A DNA stretch of 64,000 bases from Psychrobacillus sp. OK032 (GCF_900111345.1 NZ_FOGY01000001.1:1-64000); one strand, 5' to 3'. Positions 21,830 through 31,745 are shown, counted from the first letter of the stretch. A program made the numbers and translations. The notes: a model not told the origin generated them from the sequence alone.

Positions 21830-23571
21830 TAGTTAAGCAACTCCTTTACTTGTTTTTCAAGCTGTAATGGTAAGAATGGTGTTCCATCATATTTCAGTAC
21901 ATTAATCACTTTATCATGACCGCCAACATTCATTTTTAATATGTTTGCTAATTGTCCTGTTGCATTATTTTCAACTACTACTACTTTTTTCGCATTTGCT
22001 ACTAGTGGCTGTACTTCTTTCGAAGGGAATGGGTGGATCAACCGGATATGTGCATGATTGACTTTCATCCCTTGAGCAATAAGTGTTTGTTGTAATTCTT
22101 CTAAAACACCCCTCGTAGAATTAAAACCTACCAATAGAATGTCAGCTTCTTCATAAGGAGCACTTACATAGACCGGCTCGTTAAAGTTTACATGTTGTAA
22201 CTTTTTCATACGCTTATCCATTTGAGCTTTACGATTAGATGCCGCTTCTGAAGGTTTACCAGTTTCATCATGCTCTACACCTGTAACGTGGTGAATGGCA
22301 TGCTCTGTTCCTGGTAATACTCGTGGCGATACGCCATCTTCTGTTACCTCAAAGCGTTTGAAATATGATTTATCTATTGCTTCTGGAATTTCTTCATTTT
22401 GCACTAATTTACCGCGTCGAATTTCTATTTTCGAATAATCAAATGGATCTACCGTTTGTTTACCGAGTGAAAGCTGTAAATCCGATAGAATAATAACTGG
22501 AAGTTGTAATTCTTCTGCTATATTAAAAGCTTGAATTGTATCGAAAAACGCTTCTTCTCCAGTACTAGGAGCAATAACTACTTTCGGAATCTCCCCATGC
22601 GTACCATAAATCATTTGCATTAGATCCGATTGCTCTTGTTTGGTTGGAAGTCCAGTAGATGGACCACCACGTTGCGTATCGACAATGACAAGTGGCTGTT
22701 CTGTCATACCTGAAAGACCAATTGCTTCCATCATTAAAGAAAGACCAGGACCCGCAGATGCAGTAAACGAGCGAACACCACCATAATTAGATCCAATCGC
22801 CATTGTAGCTGCTGCAATTTCATCTTCTGTCTGAATAACAGCTCCACCAAATAACGGAAGCTTTTTAATCATATATTCCATAATTTCCGAAGCTGGCGTA
22901 ATTGGGTATGCCGCCATAAATCGAACACCTGCAGCCAAAGCACCAAGCGCAATTGCATCGTTTCCGATCATGAACAATCGGTGTTTGCCGTCTGCAGGAA
23001 CCAATTCCCACTCACCTAAACGGTCTCCTAGTTGTTCAGCCATCGTATCGAAGCCTTGTTGAATTGCCTGCATATTCTTTTCAACGACTTCTTGTCCTTT
23101 TTTACCGAAAATTTCATCAACGACTTCTTGGAAAACTGCCTTATCTAAGTTTAATAATGCAGATGTAGCTCCTATTGCCACCATGTTTTTCATAAGCGAC
23201 GTACCTAGTTCTGCAGCGACTTCTGTAAATGGAACAATATACATCGGTGCTAAGCAATCTTCCGGTGCGACTGGTGAAAATTTAGCATCTGCTAAAATAA
23301 CACTCTTTTCTGTTAGTTCTTTGTAGTTCACATCTATTGTTTCTTGATCGAATGCCACTAAAATATCTAAATTATCTGGAATTGTACGTACTTGTGTAGG
23401 ACGTACACAGATTTTATTGTTTGTATGACCACCTTTAATACGAGAAGAGAAATGACGGTAACCGTATAAGTAATATCCAAGGCGATTCATTGCCATTGAG
23501 AAAATTTCCCCAGTACTTTCAATACCCTCTCCTTGCTGCCCTCCTACTTTCCAAGAAAGCTGTTGCAACAT
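21829..23571 (-). CDS. korA: 2-oxoacid:ferredoxin oxidoreductase, alpha subunit
   Basis: 580 residues, a fusion of the gamma domain (about 1-190: WKVGGQQGEGIESTGEIFSM, SRIKGGHTNNKICV) with the alpha pyrimidine-binding domain (GNDAIALGALAAGVRFMAAY, then PITPASEIMEYM, TASAGPGLSLMMEAIGLSGM) and a C-terminal transketolase-like domain (ILLVGFNSTRGVLEELQQTL). This gamma-alpha fusion is usual for Bacillales KorA. Operon with korB. Substrate specificity (2-oxoglutarate or pyruvate) is not decided by these motifs; no ferredoxin-domain subunit is present. Confidence 0.95.
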   Translation of the reverse strand: MLQQLSWKVGGQQGEGIESTGEIFSMAMNRLGYYLYGYRHFSSRIKGGHTNNKICVRPTQVRTIPDNLDILVAFDQETIDVNYKELTEKSVILADAKFSPVAPEDCLAPMYIVPFTEVAAELGTSLMKNMVAIGATSALLNLDKAVFQEVVDEIFGKKGQEVVEKNMQAIQQGFDTMAEQLGDRLGEWELVPADGKHRLFMIGNDAIALGALAAGVRFMAAYPITPASEIMEYMIKKLPLFGGAVIQTEDEIAAATMAIGSNYGGVRSFTASAGPGLSLMMEAIGLSGMTEQPLVIVDTQRGGPSTGLPTKQEQSDLMQMIYGTHGEIPKVVIAPSTGEEAFFDTIQAFNIAEELQLPVIILSDLQLSLGKQTVDPFDYSKIEIRRGKLVQNEEIPEAIDKSYFKRFEVTEDGVSPRVLPGTEHAIHHVTGVEHDETGKPSEAASNRKAQMDKRMKKLQHVNFNEPVYVSAPYEEADILLVGFNSTRGVLEELQQTLIAQGMKVNHAHIRLIHPFPSKEVQPLVANAKKVVVVENNATGQLANILKMNVGGHDKVINVLKYDGTPFLPLQLEKQVKELLN

Positions 23572-23608
23572 ATAAACATCTCCTTACTGTCATAATCGAA
23601 TATGTCTT

Positions 23609-23634
23609 TGGCGTATATGTGTTCAGATTTTGAA
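23609..23634. repeat. Dispersed repeat shared with the mlpA upstream region
   Basis: TGGCGTATATGTGTTCAGAT followed by TTTGAA; at 55,609 the same stretch has four substitutions. GGCGTATATGT here can pair with ACATACGCC at 23,663-23,671. Confidence 0.65.
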
Positions 23635-23682
23635 TAAAGCAAGCTAAAATCTAAAAAATCTGTAACATACGCCGTAAGCCTT

Positions 23683-23735
23683 AACTTCGTTTAGCAGGGA
23701 CTCGATACCCTACTAAACAAAGTTGAATACTTTTA
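23683..23735 (-). terminator. Long imperfect hairpin between spoVS and korA
   Basis: AACTTCGTTTAGCAGGG and CCCTACTAAACAAAGTT pair with three mismatches around ACTCGATA. It lies in the leader of korA or as part of the repeat next to it; it is not the spoVS terminator, which lies at 23,873. Confidence 0.45.
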
Positions 23736-23872
23736 ATGTTCTTTAAATGCTTTTTACCTTCACTAGTTTACCATGAAGTAGTGCGATTCACTATGTATTC
23801 GCGATGTTTTTCGTCAAAATCAGACCTTTGACGGAATCAAATCGTCACAATATATTCGTAAAAACACAAAAT

Positions 23873-23902
23873 GAAGTCGCTACTTATTACAGCAGCGACT
23901 TC
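23873..23902 (-). terminator. Terminator after spoVS
   Basis: GAAGTCGCT and AGCGACTTC stem; on the minus strand ATTTTGTGTTTTT follows. It begins 5 bases after the spoVS stop. Confidence 0.8.
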
Positions 23903-23906
23903 ACGC

Positions 23907-24173
23907 TTATTTTACCTTTTTCTCTACTAATAACTTTAAAGCAGTCCGATCTTCACCCGAAATAATAATATCCGTGAAAGCAGGTGAACAAGTTAAGTCT
24001 GTACCACTAGGTGCAACAAATCCTCTTGCAATGGCAATTGCTTTAATCGCCTGATTTAGTGCACCTGCCCCTACTGCTTGCATCTCTGCATACCCTTGTT
24101 CTCTAATTACTGCAACAAGTGCTCCAGCAACCGAATTAGGGTTTGAACGAGAAGATACTTTTAAAGAATCCAC
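23907..24173 (-). CDS. spoVS: Stage V sporulation protein S
   Basis: 88 residues from GTG 24173, spaced 8 bases from AAGGAG; the ATG at 24179 is only 2 bases away. Alba-like fold with the near-invariant SNPNSVAGALVAVIREQGYA then AVGAGALNQAIKAIAIARGF and VAPSGTDLTCSPAFTDI. Needed for spore coat assembly and coordinated with septation. Its place next to ymdB is conserved. Intact. Confidence 0.97.
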   Translation of the reverse strand: MDSLKVSSRSNPNSVAGALVAVIREQGYAEMQAVGAGALNQAIKAIAIARGFVAPSGTDLTCSPAFTDIIISGEDRTALKLLVEKKVK

Positions 24174-24258
24174 TATCATTTCTCCTTTTATAGCTAGATT
24201 ATGAACTTGCTTTCGTCCATAACCTACCTTATGCTTCGCAAGGATTTTTTAGACTCTT

Positions 24259-25056
24259 TTACGCTTGAAATGGGTAGTCATCATTAATATATACTCGCTC
24301 TTGAGAAATTGCTTTCCCCGTAGAATTATCTACCTCTACGAAAAACCCACTTAATACGGAACGTCCACTTTTCGGCACTTCAAAACGAGTTGGCATATTC
24401 GTTTGAAAACGATATAGCACATCCTCTTTTTTCATCCCTAAAACTTCATCATAAGGTCCCGTCATACCAACGTCCGTTATATAAGCAGTCCCTTTTGGTA
24501 ATATGCGAGAATCGGCTGTTTGTACATGGGTATGCGTTCCTACAACAACGGATGCTTTTCCATCCAGATGCCATCCAAAAGCAATTTTTTCACTTGTTGC
24601 TTCTGCATGAAAATCAACAAAAACAATCGGCGATACTTTCTTCGCTTCTTCTACTAGCTCTGTCGCTTTTTTAAACGGGTCGTCATGAGGTGGTAAAAAT
24701 GTTCTACCGTGCATATTAATTACCGAGATGGTATGCCCATTTTTTGTAACAGACGTCATTCCTTTGCCCGGCGCATCCTCTGAGAAATTTGCAGGACGAA
24801 TCAAATAATCCGTATCATCAATAAAATCCATAATTTCTTTTTGATCCCAAGTGTGATTCCCCATCGTTACGACATCCACACCCATATGGAGCAAGTCTTG
24901 AAAAATATTCTTTGTAATTCCACGACCTGCTGCAGCATTTTCACCGTTTGCAATAACGACATCCGCATTATATTTTCTCTTTAATCTTGGTAAATAACTT
25001 TCTAGTGTGTCTCTACCAATCGAACCAACGATATCCCCTATAAATAAAATCTTCAT
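24259..25056 (-). CDS. ymdB: YmdB-type metallophosphoesterase (cAMP phosphodiesterase)
   Basis: 265 residues of the TIGR00282 family. Metal-binding motifs are GDIVGSIGRDTLESYLP, ANGENAAAGRG, TMGNHTWDQKE and VDFHAEATSEK with VVGTHTHVQTAD. In B. subtilis YmdB is a phosphodiesterase that affects the biofilm/motility switch and mRNA levels. It follows rny with a terminator between and is followed by spoVS, the usual order. Intact and full length. Confidence 0.95.
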   Translation of the reverse strand: MKILFIGDIVGSIGRDTLESYLPRLKRKYNADVVIANGENAAAGRGITKNIFQDLLHMGVDVVTMGNHTWDQKEIMDFIDDTDYLIRPANFSEDAPGKGMTSVTKNGHTISVINMHGRTFLPPHDDPFKKATELVEEAKKVSPIVFVDFHAEATSEKIAFGWHLDGKASVVVGTHTHVQTADSRILPKGTAYITDVGMTGPYDEVLGMKKEDVLYRFQTNMPTRFEVPKSGRSVLSGFFVEVDNSTGKAISQERVYINDDYPFQA

Positions 25057-25082
25057 TATTCAACCACTTCCTTAACGAAAAA

Positions 25083-25104
25083 AAGGCTTCTTGTTAGAAG
25101 CCTT
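25083..25104 (-). terminator. Hairpin between rny and ymdB
   Basis: AAGGCTTCT and AGAAGCCTT with a 4-base loop, followed on the minus strand by TTTTTTTCG. A typical intrinsic terminator just after the rny stop at 25109. Confidence 0.85.
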
Positions 25105-25108
25105 CCTT

Positions 25109-26671
25109 CTATTTTGCGTATTCTACAGCTCTTGTTTCTCTAATTACCGTCACTTTAATATGACCAGGATAATCAAGTTCTTCTTCGATTCGTTTACGAA
25201 TATCCCTTGCCAAACGATGAGCAGTAATATCATCAATTTGATCTGGACGTACCATAATACGAATCTCTCTTCCTGCTTGAATGGCAAAAGATTTTTCCAC
25301 GCCATCATAGGATTCCGAAATTTCTTCCAGTTTTTCTAAACGACGAATGTAGTTTTCTAATGTTTCACTTCTCGCACCAGGTCGTGCTGCGGATAAAGCA
25401 TCAGCAGCTGCAACTAATACAGCAATAACAGAAGTAGCTTCTGTATCACCATGGTGAGAAGCAATACTATTTATAACGACTGGATGTTCTTTGTATTTCG
25501 TCGCAAGCTCGACACCAATTTCCACATGACTTCCTTCTACTTCATGGTCAATCGCTTTTCCTATGTCGTGAAGTAATCCTGCTCGTCTTGCAAGTGTCAC
25601 ATCTTCTCCAAGTTCAGCAGCAAGTAGACCAGCTAAAACCGCTACTTCTGTTGAATGCTTCAATACGTTTTGACCATAGCTTGTACGATAACGCAATCTT
25701 CCAAGAATCTTGATCAAGTCAGGATGTAGATTATGAACTCCTACATCAAATGTAGTTTGTTCACCGATTTCTCGAATTTGCTCATCTACTTCCCGTCTCG
25801 ATTTTTCTACCATTTCTTCGATACGGGCTGGATGGATTCTTCCGTCTTGCACTAATTTTTCTAGTGCTAGACGAGCAGTTTCTCTTCTTATCGGATCAAA
25901 TCCTGATAGTATAACAGCTTCTGGTGTATCATCAATGATTAAATCGATTCCAGTTAAAGTTTCGAGCGTGCGAATGTTCCGTCCTTCACGGCCAATAATA
26001 CGACCTTTCATTTCGTCATTCGGTAGATTAACAACGGAAACAGTTGTTTCTGCTACATGATCAGCTGCGAATCGTTGCAACGCGAGTGAAAGAATTTCTC
26101 GAGACTTCTTATCTGCCTCTTCTTTTGCTCTTGTCTCTGATTCTTTTGTCATAACAGCTATATCCGTAGCCAGCTCATTTTCTACTTCTTGAAGAATAAC
26201 TGCTCTTGCTTCTTCACGTGTTAATGTAGAAATTCGTTCAAGTTCACTTTGTTGTTTATCAACAAGCTCGTCCACTTTACTTTCTTTCCGTTCGATATGC
26301 TGTTGTCTTTCGGTTAGAGCATCTTCTTTACGCTCAAGACCTACTTCTCTCTTGTTTAGAGCATCATCCTTACGATCAAGGTTCTCTTCTCTTTGTAATA
26401 ACCGATTTTCCTGTTTTTGCAGTTCCATACGGCGTTCACGGATGTCAGATTCTGCTTCATTTCGTAATTGGTGAGTTTCATCTTTGGCTTCTAATAGTGC
26501 TTCTTTCTTTAATGCTTCTGCTTCTCGCTTTGCTTCATCTAAGATGAGTGCAGAAGATTGTTTTGCACCAGTCACTTTTGAATCGTTCACGTTTTTCAGA
26601 TAAATATAACCAACAACGGCACCGACGATCAGACCAAGCAAAGCGGAGATGATAATTTCAAATAATGGCAT
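25109..26671 (-). CDS. rny: Ribonuclease Y
   Basis: 520 residues. An N-terminal membrane anchor ([20 protein letters not shown]) is followed by a long charged coiled coil (about 30-200: [20 protein letters not shown] and repeats of EDALTER-like heptads). A KH domain ([19 protein letters not shown]) and the HD domain ([14 protein letters not shown]) with [13 protein letters not shown] come next. GGGGGTG precedes ATG 26671 by 6 bases. Main endonuclease for mRNA turnover in Firmicutes; interacts with PNPase, RNase J and RicA, all encoded in this window. Confidence 0.98.
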   Translation of the reverse strand: MPLFEIIISALLGLIVGAVVGYIYLKNVNDSKVTGAKQSSALILDEAKREAEALKKEALLEAKDETHQLRNEAESDIRERRMELQKQENRLLQREENLDRKDDALNKREVGLERKEDALTERQQHIERKESKVDELVDKQQSELERISTLTREEARAVILQEVENELATDIAVMTKESETRAKEEADKKSREILSLALQRFAADHVAETTVSVVNLPNDEMKGRIIGREGRNIRTLETLTGIDLIIDDTPEAVILSGFDPIRRETARLALEKLVQDGRIHPARIEEMVEKSRREVDEQIREIGEQTTFDVGVHNLHPDLIKILGRLRYRTSYGQNVLKHSTEVAVLAGLLAAELGEDVTLARRAGLLHDIGKAIDHEVEGSHVEIGVELATKYKEHPVVINSIASHHGDTEATSVIAVLVAAADALSAARPGARSETLENYIRRLEKLEEISESYDGVEKSFAIQAGREIRIMVRPDQIDDITAHRLARDIRKRIEEELDYPGHIKVTVIRETRAVEYAK

Positions 26672-27149
26672 TCGAACACCCCCTATTGCTATTCTTTTTA
26701 AGTTTCAGTCGGCTCATATATGCAAATACATACATGTATTGCCTTTTCATCATTTTATAAAGAAATTATACAATTTTAATTGTATAGATGTAGAAATACT
26801 CTGTCAAGGAAACGATAGGAATATTATTGATTTTACAAGGTTTTTTATTAAAAAAGTACAAGTTTTCGATAGGTGTAACTTGTTGTCCACTCCGTTGTTT
26901 TTATCAAATCTTACCGCTCTCCTTCTTGGGAGCCCTAGCAAGCTTTAAATAACAACAAGAAAAATACTTAAAGATATGACACTTCCTATTAAATTGGAAC
27001 AAGAAATGTGCTATTGCTCTCAAATTATATACGATAGATAAATAAACGGTTCATTAGCAGTTTCAGTTTTATTAGAACTTTACTTGATAAAATATTGCGT
27101 CATAAGGAGTTACCGAGTTACCCCTTGGATTTAACATGGAGGTAGTTGA

Positions 27150-27298
27150 TTTCCACTCCAGGCGGACGCTTTCCGCGGGCATTGCTTCAGCCTCCTCGTC
27201 GCTTCGCTCCTGCGGGGTCTTCAGCTCATGCACCTGACGCTTCGCTTTCGGTGCAAAAAACATCTGCTATTCCCGCTGGAGTCGCCGCCTTGCGCTTC
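27150..27298. repeat. GC-rich hairpin repeat, copy R1
   Basis: Begins TTCCACTCCAGGCGGACGCT and ends CTGGAGTCGCCGCCTTGCGC; the ends pair (CTCCAGGCGG... with ...CGCTGGAG). The inside GGCTTCAGCCTCCTCG-type segment is shared with copy R3. Clearly richer in GC than its surroundings. Confidence 0.8.
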
Positions 27299-27386
27299 AA
27301 TCAAAAAAATGTGCTGACTAATTAGCATCTTAGCTTAATATAGCAACATTAAATTCGATTTTTTATACTATTTCTTCAAAAGTAAA

Positions 27387-27475
27387 ATCCAATAAATGGC
27401 TTAATGGGACAAAGTTACCACTGAACATGTCAACTTGATTTAACAGATGCTAGGAGGACGTTGATAAACTTAGTG
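27387..27475. repeat. Dispersed repeat (CCAATAAATGG family)
   Basis: ATCCAATAAATGGCTTAATG with GGGACAAAG and GAACATGTCAAC following, as in the copies at 15,403 and 53,554. Confidence 0.55.
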
Positions 27476-27531
27476 CTTTATTCGATTTAGCTATTTATTT
27501 GTCAGCAAGCAAGCTCCATTGGTTTTCGCAG

Positions 27532-27641
27532 CAGGCGGCGACTCCAGCCGGATGAGTGAGACAGATGAGCCATCACAACGAACGCGAAGCGGAGGTGATG
27601 GCTCATCGCTCACCCGGCAGAAATCATAGCGGACACTTAGA
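27532..27641. repeat. GC-rich hairpin repeat, copy R2
   Basis: Opposite orientation to R1: GGCGGCGACTCCAGCCGG at the left. The inner stem GATGAGCCATCAC/GTGATGGCTCATC (13 bp, perfect) is followed by CGCTCACCCGG pairing with the left part. The same inner stem occurs in R4. Confidence 0.8.
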
Positions 27642-27703
27642 AATACCGAATTCATAAGAACTGGATTCCTATCTTACAAAATCTACATACTTTCTAGTCC
27701 ATA

Positions 27704-27738
27704 AAAAAAGTCCCTCAACAACAAGTTGAGAGACTTTG
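27704..27738 (-). terminator. Terminator after recA
   Basis: AAAGTC(C)CTCAAC and GTTGAG(A)GACTTT around AACAA; on the minus strand TTTTTTTATGG follows. Ends just downstream of the recA stop at 27745. Confidence 0.85.
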
Positions 27739-27744
27739 ATTATT

Positions 27745-28812
27745 TTATTCTTTATCTAACAATAATTCAAACTCTGGGTCGTCTTCTTCCTCTACTTCAT
27801 GACCACCGATTGTTAAGGCACTTGCAGCCATTCCTAGCGATTCACGAATCTTTAAAGAAATCTCATTTTTGATAGATGGGTTTTCTTTTAAGAATTGTTT
27901 TACATTTTCTCTACCTTGCCCTATGCGCTCTTCATTGTAGGCATACCAAGAACCGCTTTTTTGGATAATATCAAACTCTGAACCAATGTCGACAATTTCT
28001 CCTTCTTGAGAAATCCCTTCACCATACATAATATCTACTTCTGCAGTTCTAAATGGTGGAGCAACTTTGTTCTTCACTACTTTAATTTTCGTTTTGTTCC
28101 CCATAATATCGGTACCTTGTTTGATTGCTTCTGCACGTCTTACTTCTAAACGGACAGAACTATAGAATTTAAGTGCTCGACCACCTGGTGTAGTTTCCGG
28201 ATTTCCGAACATTACTCCAATTTTTTCACGAACTTGGTTGATGAAAATGGCGATTGTGTTCGATTTATTAATAACACCTGAAAGTTTACGTAATGCTTGA
28301 GACATTAGTCGAGCTTGAAGACCCATATGAGAATCTCCCATCTCTCCTTCAATTTCAGCTTTAGGTACTAAAGCAGCTACCGAGTCAATTACTAAAATCT
28401 CAATTGCTCCACTACGTACAAGTGCTTCTGCTATTTCAAGCGCTTGCTCCCCTGTATCTGGTTGAGATAAAAGTAATTCATCGATATTTACACCAAGTTT
28501 TTGTGCATAAACTGGATCTAATGCATGCTCTGCATCGATAAATGCTGCTTGACCACCAGTTTTTTGTATTTCTGCAATCGCGTGAAGAGCGACAGTTGTT
28601 TTACCTGAACTCTCTGGACCATATATCTCAATAATACGTCCTCTTGGATATCCGCCTATTCCTAAGGCTGCATCCAATGCTAAAGAACCACTTGAAGAAG
28701 TAGAAATTTCAAGACTTGTTTTTTCTCCTAATTTCATAACAGAACCTTTACCGAATTGCTTCTCTATTTGTTTTAACGCCATTTCAAGCGCCGCTTTACG
28801 ATCATTAGCCAA
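27745..28812 (-). CDS. recA: Recombinase RecA
   Basis: 355 residues. Walker A GPESSGKT at 65-72, Walker B region [20 protein letters not shown], loop L1 [19 protein letters not shown], then [20 protein letters not shown] (loop L2) and the acidic C-terminal tail [11 protein letters not shown]. Full length. Promoter and a LexA-type SOS box precede it. Drives homologous recombination and LexA cleavage. Neighbours cinA upstream and rny downstream as in B. subtilis. Confidence 0.99.
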   Translation of the reverse strand: MANDRKAALEMALKQIEKQFGKGSVMKLGEKTSLEISTSSSGSLALDAALGIGGYPRGRIIEIYGPESSGKTTVALHAIAEIQKTGGQAAFIDAEHALDPVYAQKLGVNIDELLLSQPDTGEQALEIAEALVRSGAIEILVIDSVAALVPKAEIEGEMGDSHMGLQARLMSQALRKLSGVINKSNTIAIFINQVREKIGVMFGNPETTPGGRALKFYSSVRLEVRRAEAIKQGTDIMGNKTKIKVVKNKVAPPFRTAEVDIMYGEGISQEGEIVDIGSEFDIIQKSGSWYAYNEERIGQGRENVKQFLKENPSIKNEISLKIRESLGMAASALTIGGHEVEEEDDPEFELLLDKE

Positions 28813-28858
28813 CTATATTTCCTCCTTAGAAGATAATCTGATTTTTATTTCTATGTTT

Positions 28859-28887
28859 ACTATACTAGGTTTTTGAGAAATATACAA
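28859..28887 (-). promoter_or_regulatory. recA promoter
   Basis: Minus strand TTGTAT (28882-28887) and TATAGT (28859-28864) separated by 17 bases; sigma-A type. It ends about 47 bases before the recA start. Confidence 0.75.
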
Positions 28888-28895
28888 GAAAAAAG

Positions 28896-28909
28896 CGAAC
28901 GTTTATTCG
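28896..28909 (-). promoter_or_regulatory. LexA (SOS) box upstream of recA
   Basis: Minus strand CGAATAAACGTTCG differs by one base from the Bacillus LexA/DinR consensus CGAAC-N4-GTTCG. It lies directly upstream of the recA -35 box, where LexA binding would repress transcription. Confidence 0.8.
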
Positions 28910-28948
28910 TTATTTTTTGAGACTATTTTATTTTGAGCGCTAAAAATA

Positions 28949-28969
28949 GCCCAAAAATCAATTTTGGGC
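28949..28969 (-). terminator. Terminator after cinA
   Basis: GCCCAAAA and TTTTGGGC stem with a short loop; on the minus strand ATTTTTAG follows. It separates cinA from the recA promoter. Confidence 0.75.
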
Positions 28970-28997
28970 CGGTTTTTATGTTCAAAATTCTATATAC

Positions 28998-30245
28998 CTA
29001 CATTCCTCGGTCGTGCAGTAAACGTATTAAATAATGGATCGTAAACTTTACAGCTCGTAATCTGTTTGTATTCCTCATACCTGATAGGTTTAACTTGTAT
29101 GAAATAGGTGCCGAATCGTCAAAAGCAATACCGATCCAAACTGTACCTGCAGGTTGTCCCCCGTGACCGTCCGGACCAGCTGCTCCCGTAATCCCAACAC
29201 CAATATTAGTGCCAAACTTCTCTCTCACTCGCATGGCCATTTCTTCTGCACATTCGCTTGAAACGACGCTATATTCTTTGATCGTCGATTCTTGGACACC
29301 TAGATGCTTTATTTTTATTTCTTCTGTATACGTAATCATACCACCAACTAATGCCACCCCCATACCTGGAACAGCAGCAAGTTCTGATTGAAACAGTCCT
29401 GCTGTCATACTTTCGGCAGCAGAGATGGTTAAATTATTTTCGATAAGTATATCTCGAAGTTTCGATGCAAGGGAATCATTATTATAGCCATACACAAACT
29501 TTCCTACTCGATCGAAAATCTCCTTTTGTAGTGTATCAATAAGTTTCCAAGCTTCTTCTTCTGTATCGCTTTTAGCCGTTAATCGTAAGGTGACTTCCCC
29601 ATCAGAAGCAAGTGGTGCAAGCGTTGGATTCGTTTGATTATACAATAAATCTTGGACTTCCGTTTCTAACTCTGCTTCCCCAATTCCATAAAATCGCATG
29701 ACATGGGACTTAATGATTGATTCATTATGTAGAAGCTTTGTTAGAATAGGTTTTGCTTCGAATTGGAACATTGGCTCCATTTCTTTTGGAGGTCCTGGTA
29801 GTAGAATATACGAATGCGTTTTGGTTGATAAAAACATTCCAGGTGCCATTCCATGCTTGTTTTCTAAAACTGTACAACCTTCTAAAACAAGTGCTTGTTT
29901 TTTATTGTTTTCTGTCATCTTTCGATTCATACGTTTGAAGAAATCCTCAATATAAATTAATGCATGGTGATCTAAGACGAGATTTTTGTTTAAATGTCTT
30001 GAGATCGTCTCTTTCGTTAAATCATCTTTGGTAGGTCCTAAACCACCTGTAAAAATGATTAAATCTGCTCGATTCTCCGCAATTTTGATAGAGTCTACTA
30101 ATCGATTAGGATTATCACCTACAACAGTATGATAATAAACATCAATTCCTAACTCTGCTAGTTGAGAAGAGATGAATCTAGCATTTGTATTGGAAATTTG
30201 ACCTAATAATAATTCGGAACCAACTGCAATAATTTCTGCTTTCAT
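28998..30245 (-). CDS. cinA: CinA competence/damage-inducible protein (nicotinamide-nucleotide amidase family)
   Basis: 415 residues from ATG 30245 (GGAAGGAAG upstream). The N-terminal MoaB-like domain (IIAVGSELLLGQISNTNARF, FTGGLGPTKDDLTKE) is followed by a C-terminal amidase domain (LTISAAESMTAGLFQSELAA, GVGITGAAGPDGHGGQPAGT). The family deamidates NMN or hydrolyses ADP-ribose and is co-regulated with recA during competence in some Firmicutes. Terminator follows. Confidence 0.95.
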   Translation of the reverse strand: MKAEIIAVGSELLLGQISNTNARFISSQLAELGIDVYYHTVVGDNPNRLVDSIKIAENRADLIIFTGGLGPTKDDLTKETISRHLNKNLVLDHHALIYIEDFFKRMNRKMTENNKKQALVLEGCTVLENKHGMAPGMFLSTKTHSYILLPGPPKEMEPMFQFEAKPILTKLLHNESIIKSHVMRFYGIGEAELETEVQDLLYNQTNPTLAPLASDGEVTLRLTAKSDTEEEAWKLIDTLQKEIFDRVGKFVYGYNNDSLASKLRDILIENNLTISAAESMTAGLFQSELAAVPGMGVALVGGMITYTEEIKIKHLGVQESTIKEYSVVSSECAEEMAMRVREKFGTNIGVGITGAAGPDGHGGQPAGTVWIGIAFDDSAPISYKLNLSGMRNTNRLRAVKFTIHYLIRLLHDRGM

Positions 30246-30258
30246 AAGAACTTCCTTC

Positions 30259-30837
30259 CTATTTAGAGTCAAGTAATACTTTACGATTTAGATAAAAATA
30301 ATCGAATCCGGACCATAAAGTAAAGAATAAACAAACATATAACATAATCATATCAAACGGAATATGGAACATTTCAAAAAATACATTTCCTAATAATAAA
30401 GACGAAACCGCGATAATTTGTGTCCACATTTTAATCTTACCAAGTTGATTGGCAGCTACTACTTCTCCTTCGTTTGCAAGGATTAATCGTAGTCCAGTTA
30501 CTGCGAATTCACGGCTAATGATTAAAATAACTACCCAAGCTGGTGCTGTTCCCAGTTGCACTAAAATAATGAGCGCAGCAGACACAAGTAATTTATCTGC
30601 TAATGGGTCCAAAAATTTCCCCATATTCGTTACTAAATTATATTTTCTTGCATAATAACCATCAATAAAATCCGTAATCGATGCGATTATGAAAATAATA
30701 GCTCCGATTAAATGTGCAATCGGAATCGTCGCACCGAGAAAACTAATATCACCCCAGTTAAAAGGCACAAGCATAAAAAACATAAATACTGGTATTAAAA
30801 AAATACGAAACATCGAAATTTGATTCGGTATATTCAT
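30259..30837 (-). CDS. pgsA: CDP-diacylglycerol-glycerol-3-phosphate 3-phosphatidyltransferase
   Basis: 192 residues, integral membrane. The CDP-alcohol phosphotransferase motif D-G-x2-A-R-x8-G-x3-D-x3-D is read as DGYYARKYNLVTNMGKFLDP then LADK. Six hydrophobic segments, beginning NIPNQISMFRIFLIPVFMFF. Makes phosphatidylglycerophosphate, precursor of PG and cardiolipin. Position between ymfM and cinA is conserved. Confidence 0.96.
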   Translation of the reverse strand: MNIPNQISMFRIFLIPVFMFFMLVPFNWGDISFLGATIPIAHLIGAIIFIIASITDFIDGYYARKYNLVTNMGKFLDPLADKLLVSAALIILVQLGTAPAWVVILIISREFAVTGLRLILANEGEVVAANQLGKIKMWTQIIAVSSLLLGNVFFEMFHIPFDMIMLYVCLFFTLWSGFDYFYLNRKVLLDSK

Positions 30838-30866
30838 TTATATGTAACTCCTTTCGTTTTCAAACA

Positions 30867-30895
30867 AAATAGCCATCTAAAAGATGACTATTTTT
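30867..30895 (-). terminator. Hairpin at the 3' end of ymfM
   Basis: AAAATAGCCATCT and AGATGACTATTTTT with one mismatch; it overlaps the ymfM stop region and precedes pgsA. On the minus strand ATTTTGTTTG follows. May attenuate rather than fully stop transcription into pgsA. Confidence 0.55.
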
Positions 30896-31745
30896 GAAAC
30901 TGTATAACTAAATTTTGCGTAGGTCTATCGGTTGGGAATTCAACTACTTGGCCATTCATATATACTGTATTACCAGGAGTTGAACCAATACGTACGCGAA
31001 CTCTGGATGAACTAGCCACATCTAATTCGAAAGTCTCGCCAGCTACTATTGCTTGGTCAACCAAAATTTTGTTATCTTGGTCTCTAATATTCAACCAAGT
31101 ATTATTCGTTGCTACCAATTTCACTACATAATTTTCTGCACCAGTTAAATCATAAGTAGATGTTTCCCCTTGCGTTTCCACAAAAGTAAGCTGTTGCGCA
31201 GGCACCGGCTCTTCTACTTCTTCCTCAACAGGTTCCTCTGGCTCTTCTTGTTCCTCCACTACTGGATCCTTTGAGTTTTGCTCTGATTGAGACTGTTGTT
31301 CAATCACTACTTCATCACTTGGTTCTACAAGATCTTTGGAATCTTCAGGTTTACTTTGATATAAAGTCCAAACAATTACAATAATTGCGATGACAAATAG
31401 TGCAACAACGATCATCGGGAAAACTTCCATAAATTTGTTCGACGAGCGCCCCCCTAGAGTTCTTCTAGATGGCGTTGCAGGAATGCTTTTCGAAACATCG
31501 TCATTTGAAGGAGAAGGAATATCGGTTTTATACGTTTCCAAAAGTTCGTCGCCGTTTAAACCGACTGCCTCTGCATATTGCTTAATAAATGCCCGCACAT
31601 AAAATGCTCCTGGCATTGTGGCATAATTTCCTTCTTCAATACCTGTCAAATACCTTTTTTGAATTTTTGTTATTTCTTGTAAATCATCAATACTATAGCC
31701 TTTTGCTAATCTCGCTTCTTTTAAGCGAGCGCCAAGTTCAGTCAA
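30888..31745 (-). CDS. ymfM: RodZ-like membrane-anchored helix-turn-helix protein (YmfM)
   Basis: 285 residues. HTH_25 domain at about 1-75 (LGARLKEARLAKGYSIDDLQ, GIEEGNYATMPGAFYVRAFI), one transmembrane helix (FPMIVVALFVIAIIVIVWTL near residue 115), an acidic, glutamine-rich linker (EEQEEPEEPVEEEVEEPVP) and a C-terminal DUF4115 beta domain. This is the RodZ architecture, linking MreB to cell-wall elongation. Confidence 0.93.
   Translation of the reverse strand: MTELGARLKEARLAKGYSIDDLQEITKIQKRYLTGIEEGNYATMPGAFYVRAFIKQYAEAVGLNGDELLETYKTDIPSPSNDDVSKSIPATPSRRTLGGRSSNKFMEVFPMIVVALFVIAIIVIVWTLYQSKPEDSKDLVEPSDEVVIEQQSQSEQNSKDPVVEEQEEPEEPVEEEVEEPVPAQQLTFVETQGETSTYDLTGAENYVVKLVATNNTWLNIRDQDNKILVDQAIVAGETFELDVASSSRVRVRIGSTPGNTVYMNGQVVEFPTDRPTQNLVIQFQK

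Larger units (their letters stand above)
23572..23872. other. Intergenic region upstream of korA with repeat and hairpins
   Basis: Holds a 26-bp element at 23,609-23,634 shared with 55,609-55,634 and a hairpin at 23,683-23,735. The korA promoter should lie here. No gene seen. Confidence 0.5.
26672..27703. other. Long intergenic region between recA and rny with two large hairpin repeats
   Basis: Over 1 kb with no convincing gene (B. subtilis has pbpX here). It contains GC-rich hairpin repeats at 27,150 and 27,532 in opposite orientation and a CCAATAAATGG repeat at 27,387. The rny promoter should lie between 26,680 and 27,000. Open frames here are read through the repeats. Confidence 0.6.

Noticed and set aside
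27072-27263. Minus-strand open frame of 63 codons
   Set aside because: It reads through hairpin repeat R1; no start signal and the product is repeat-derived.
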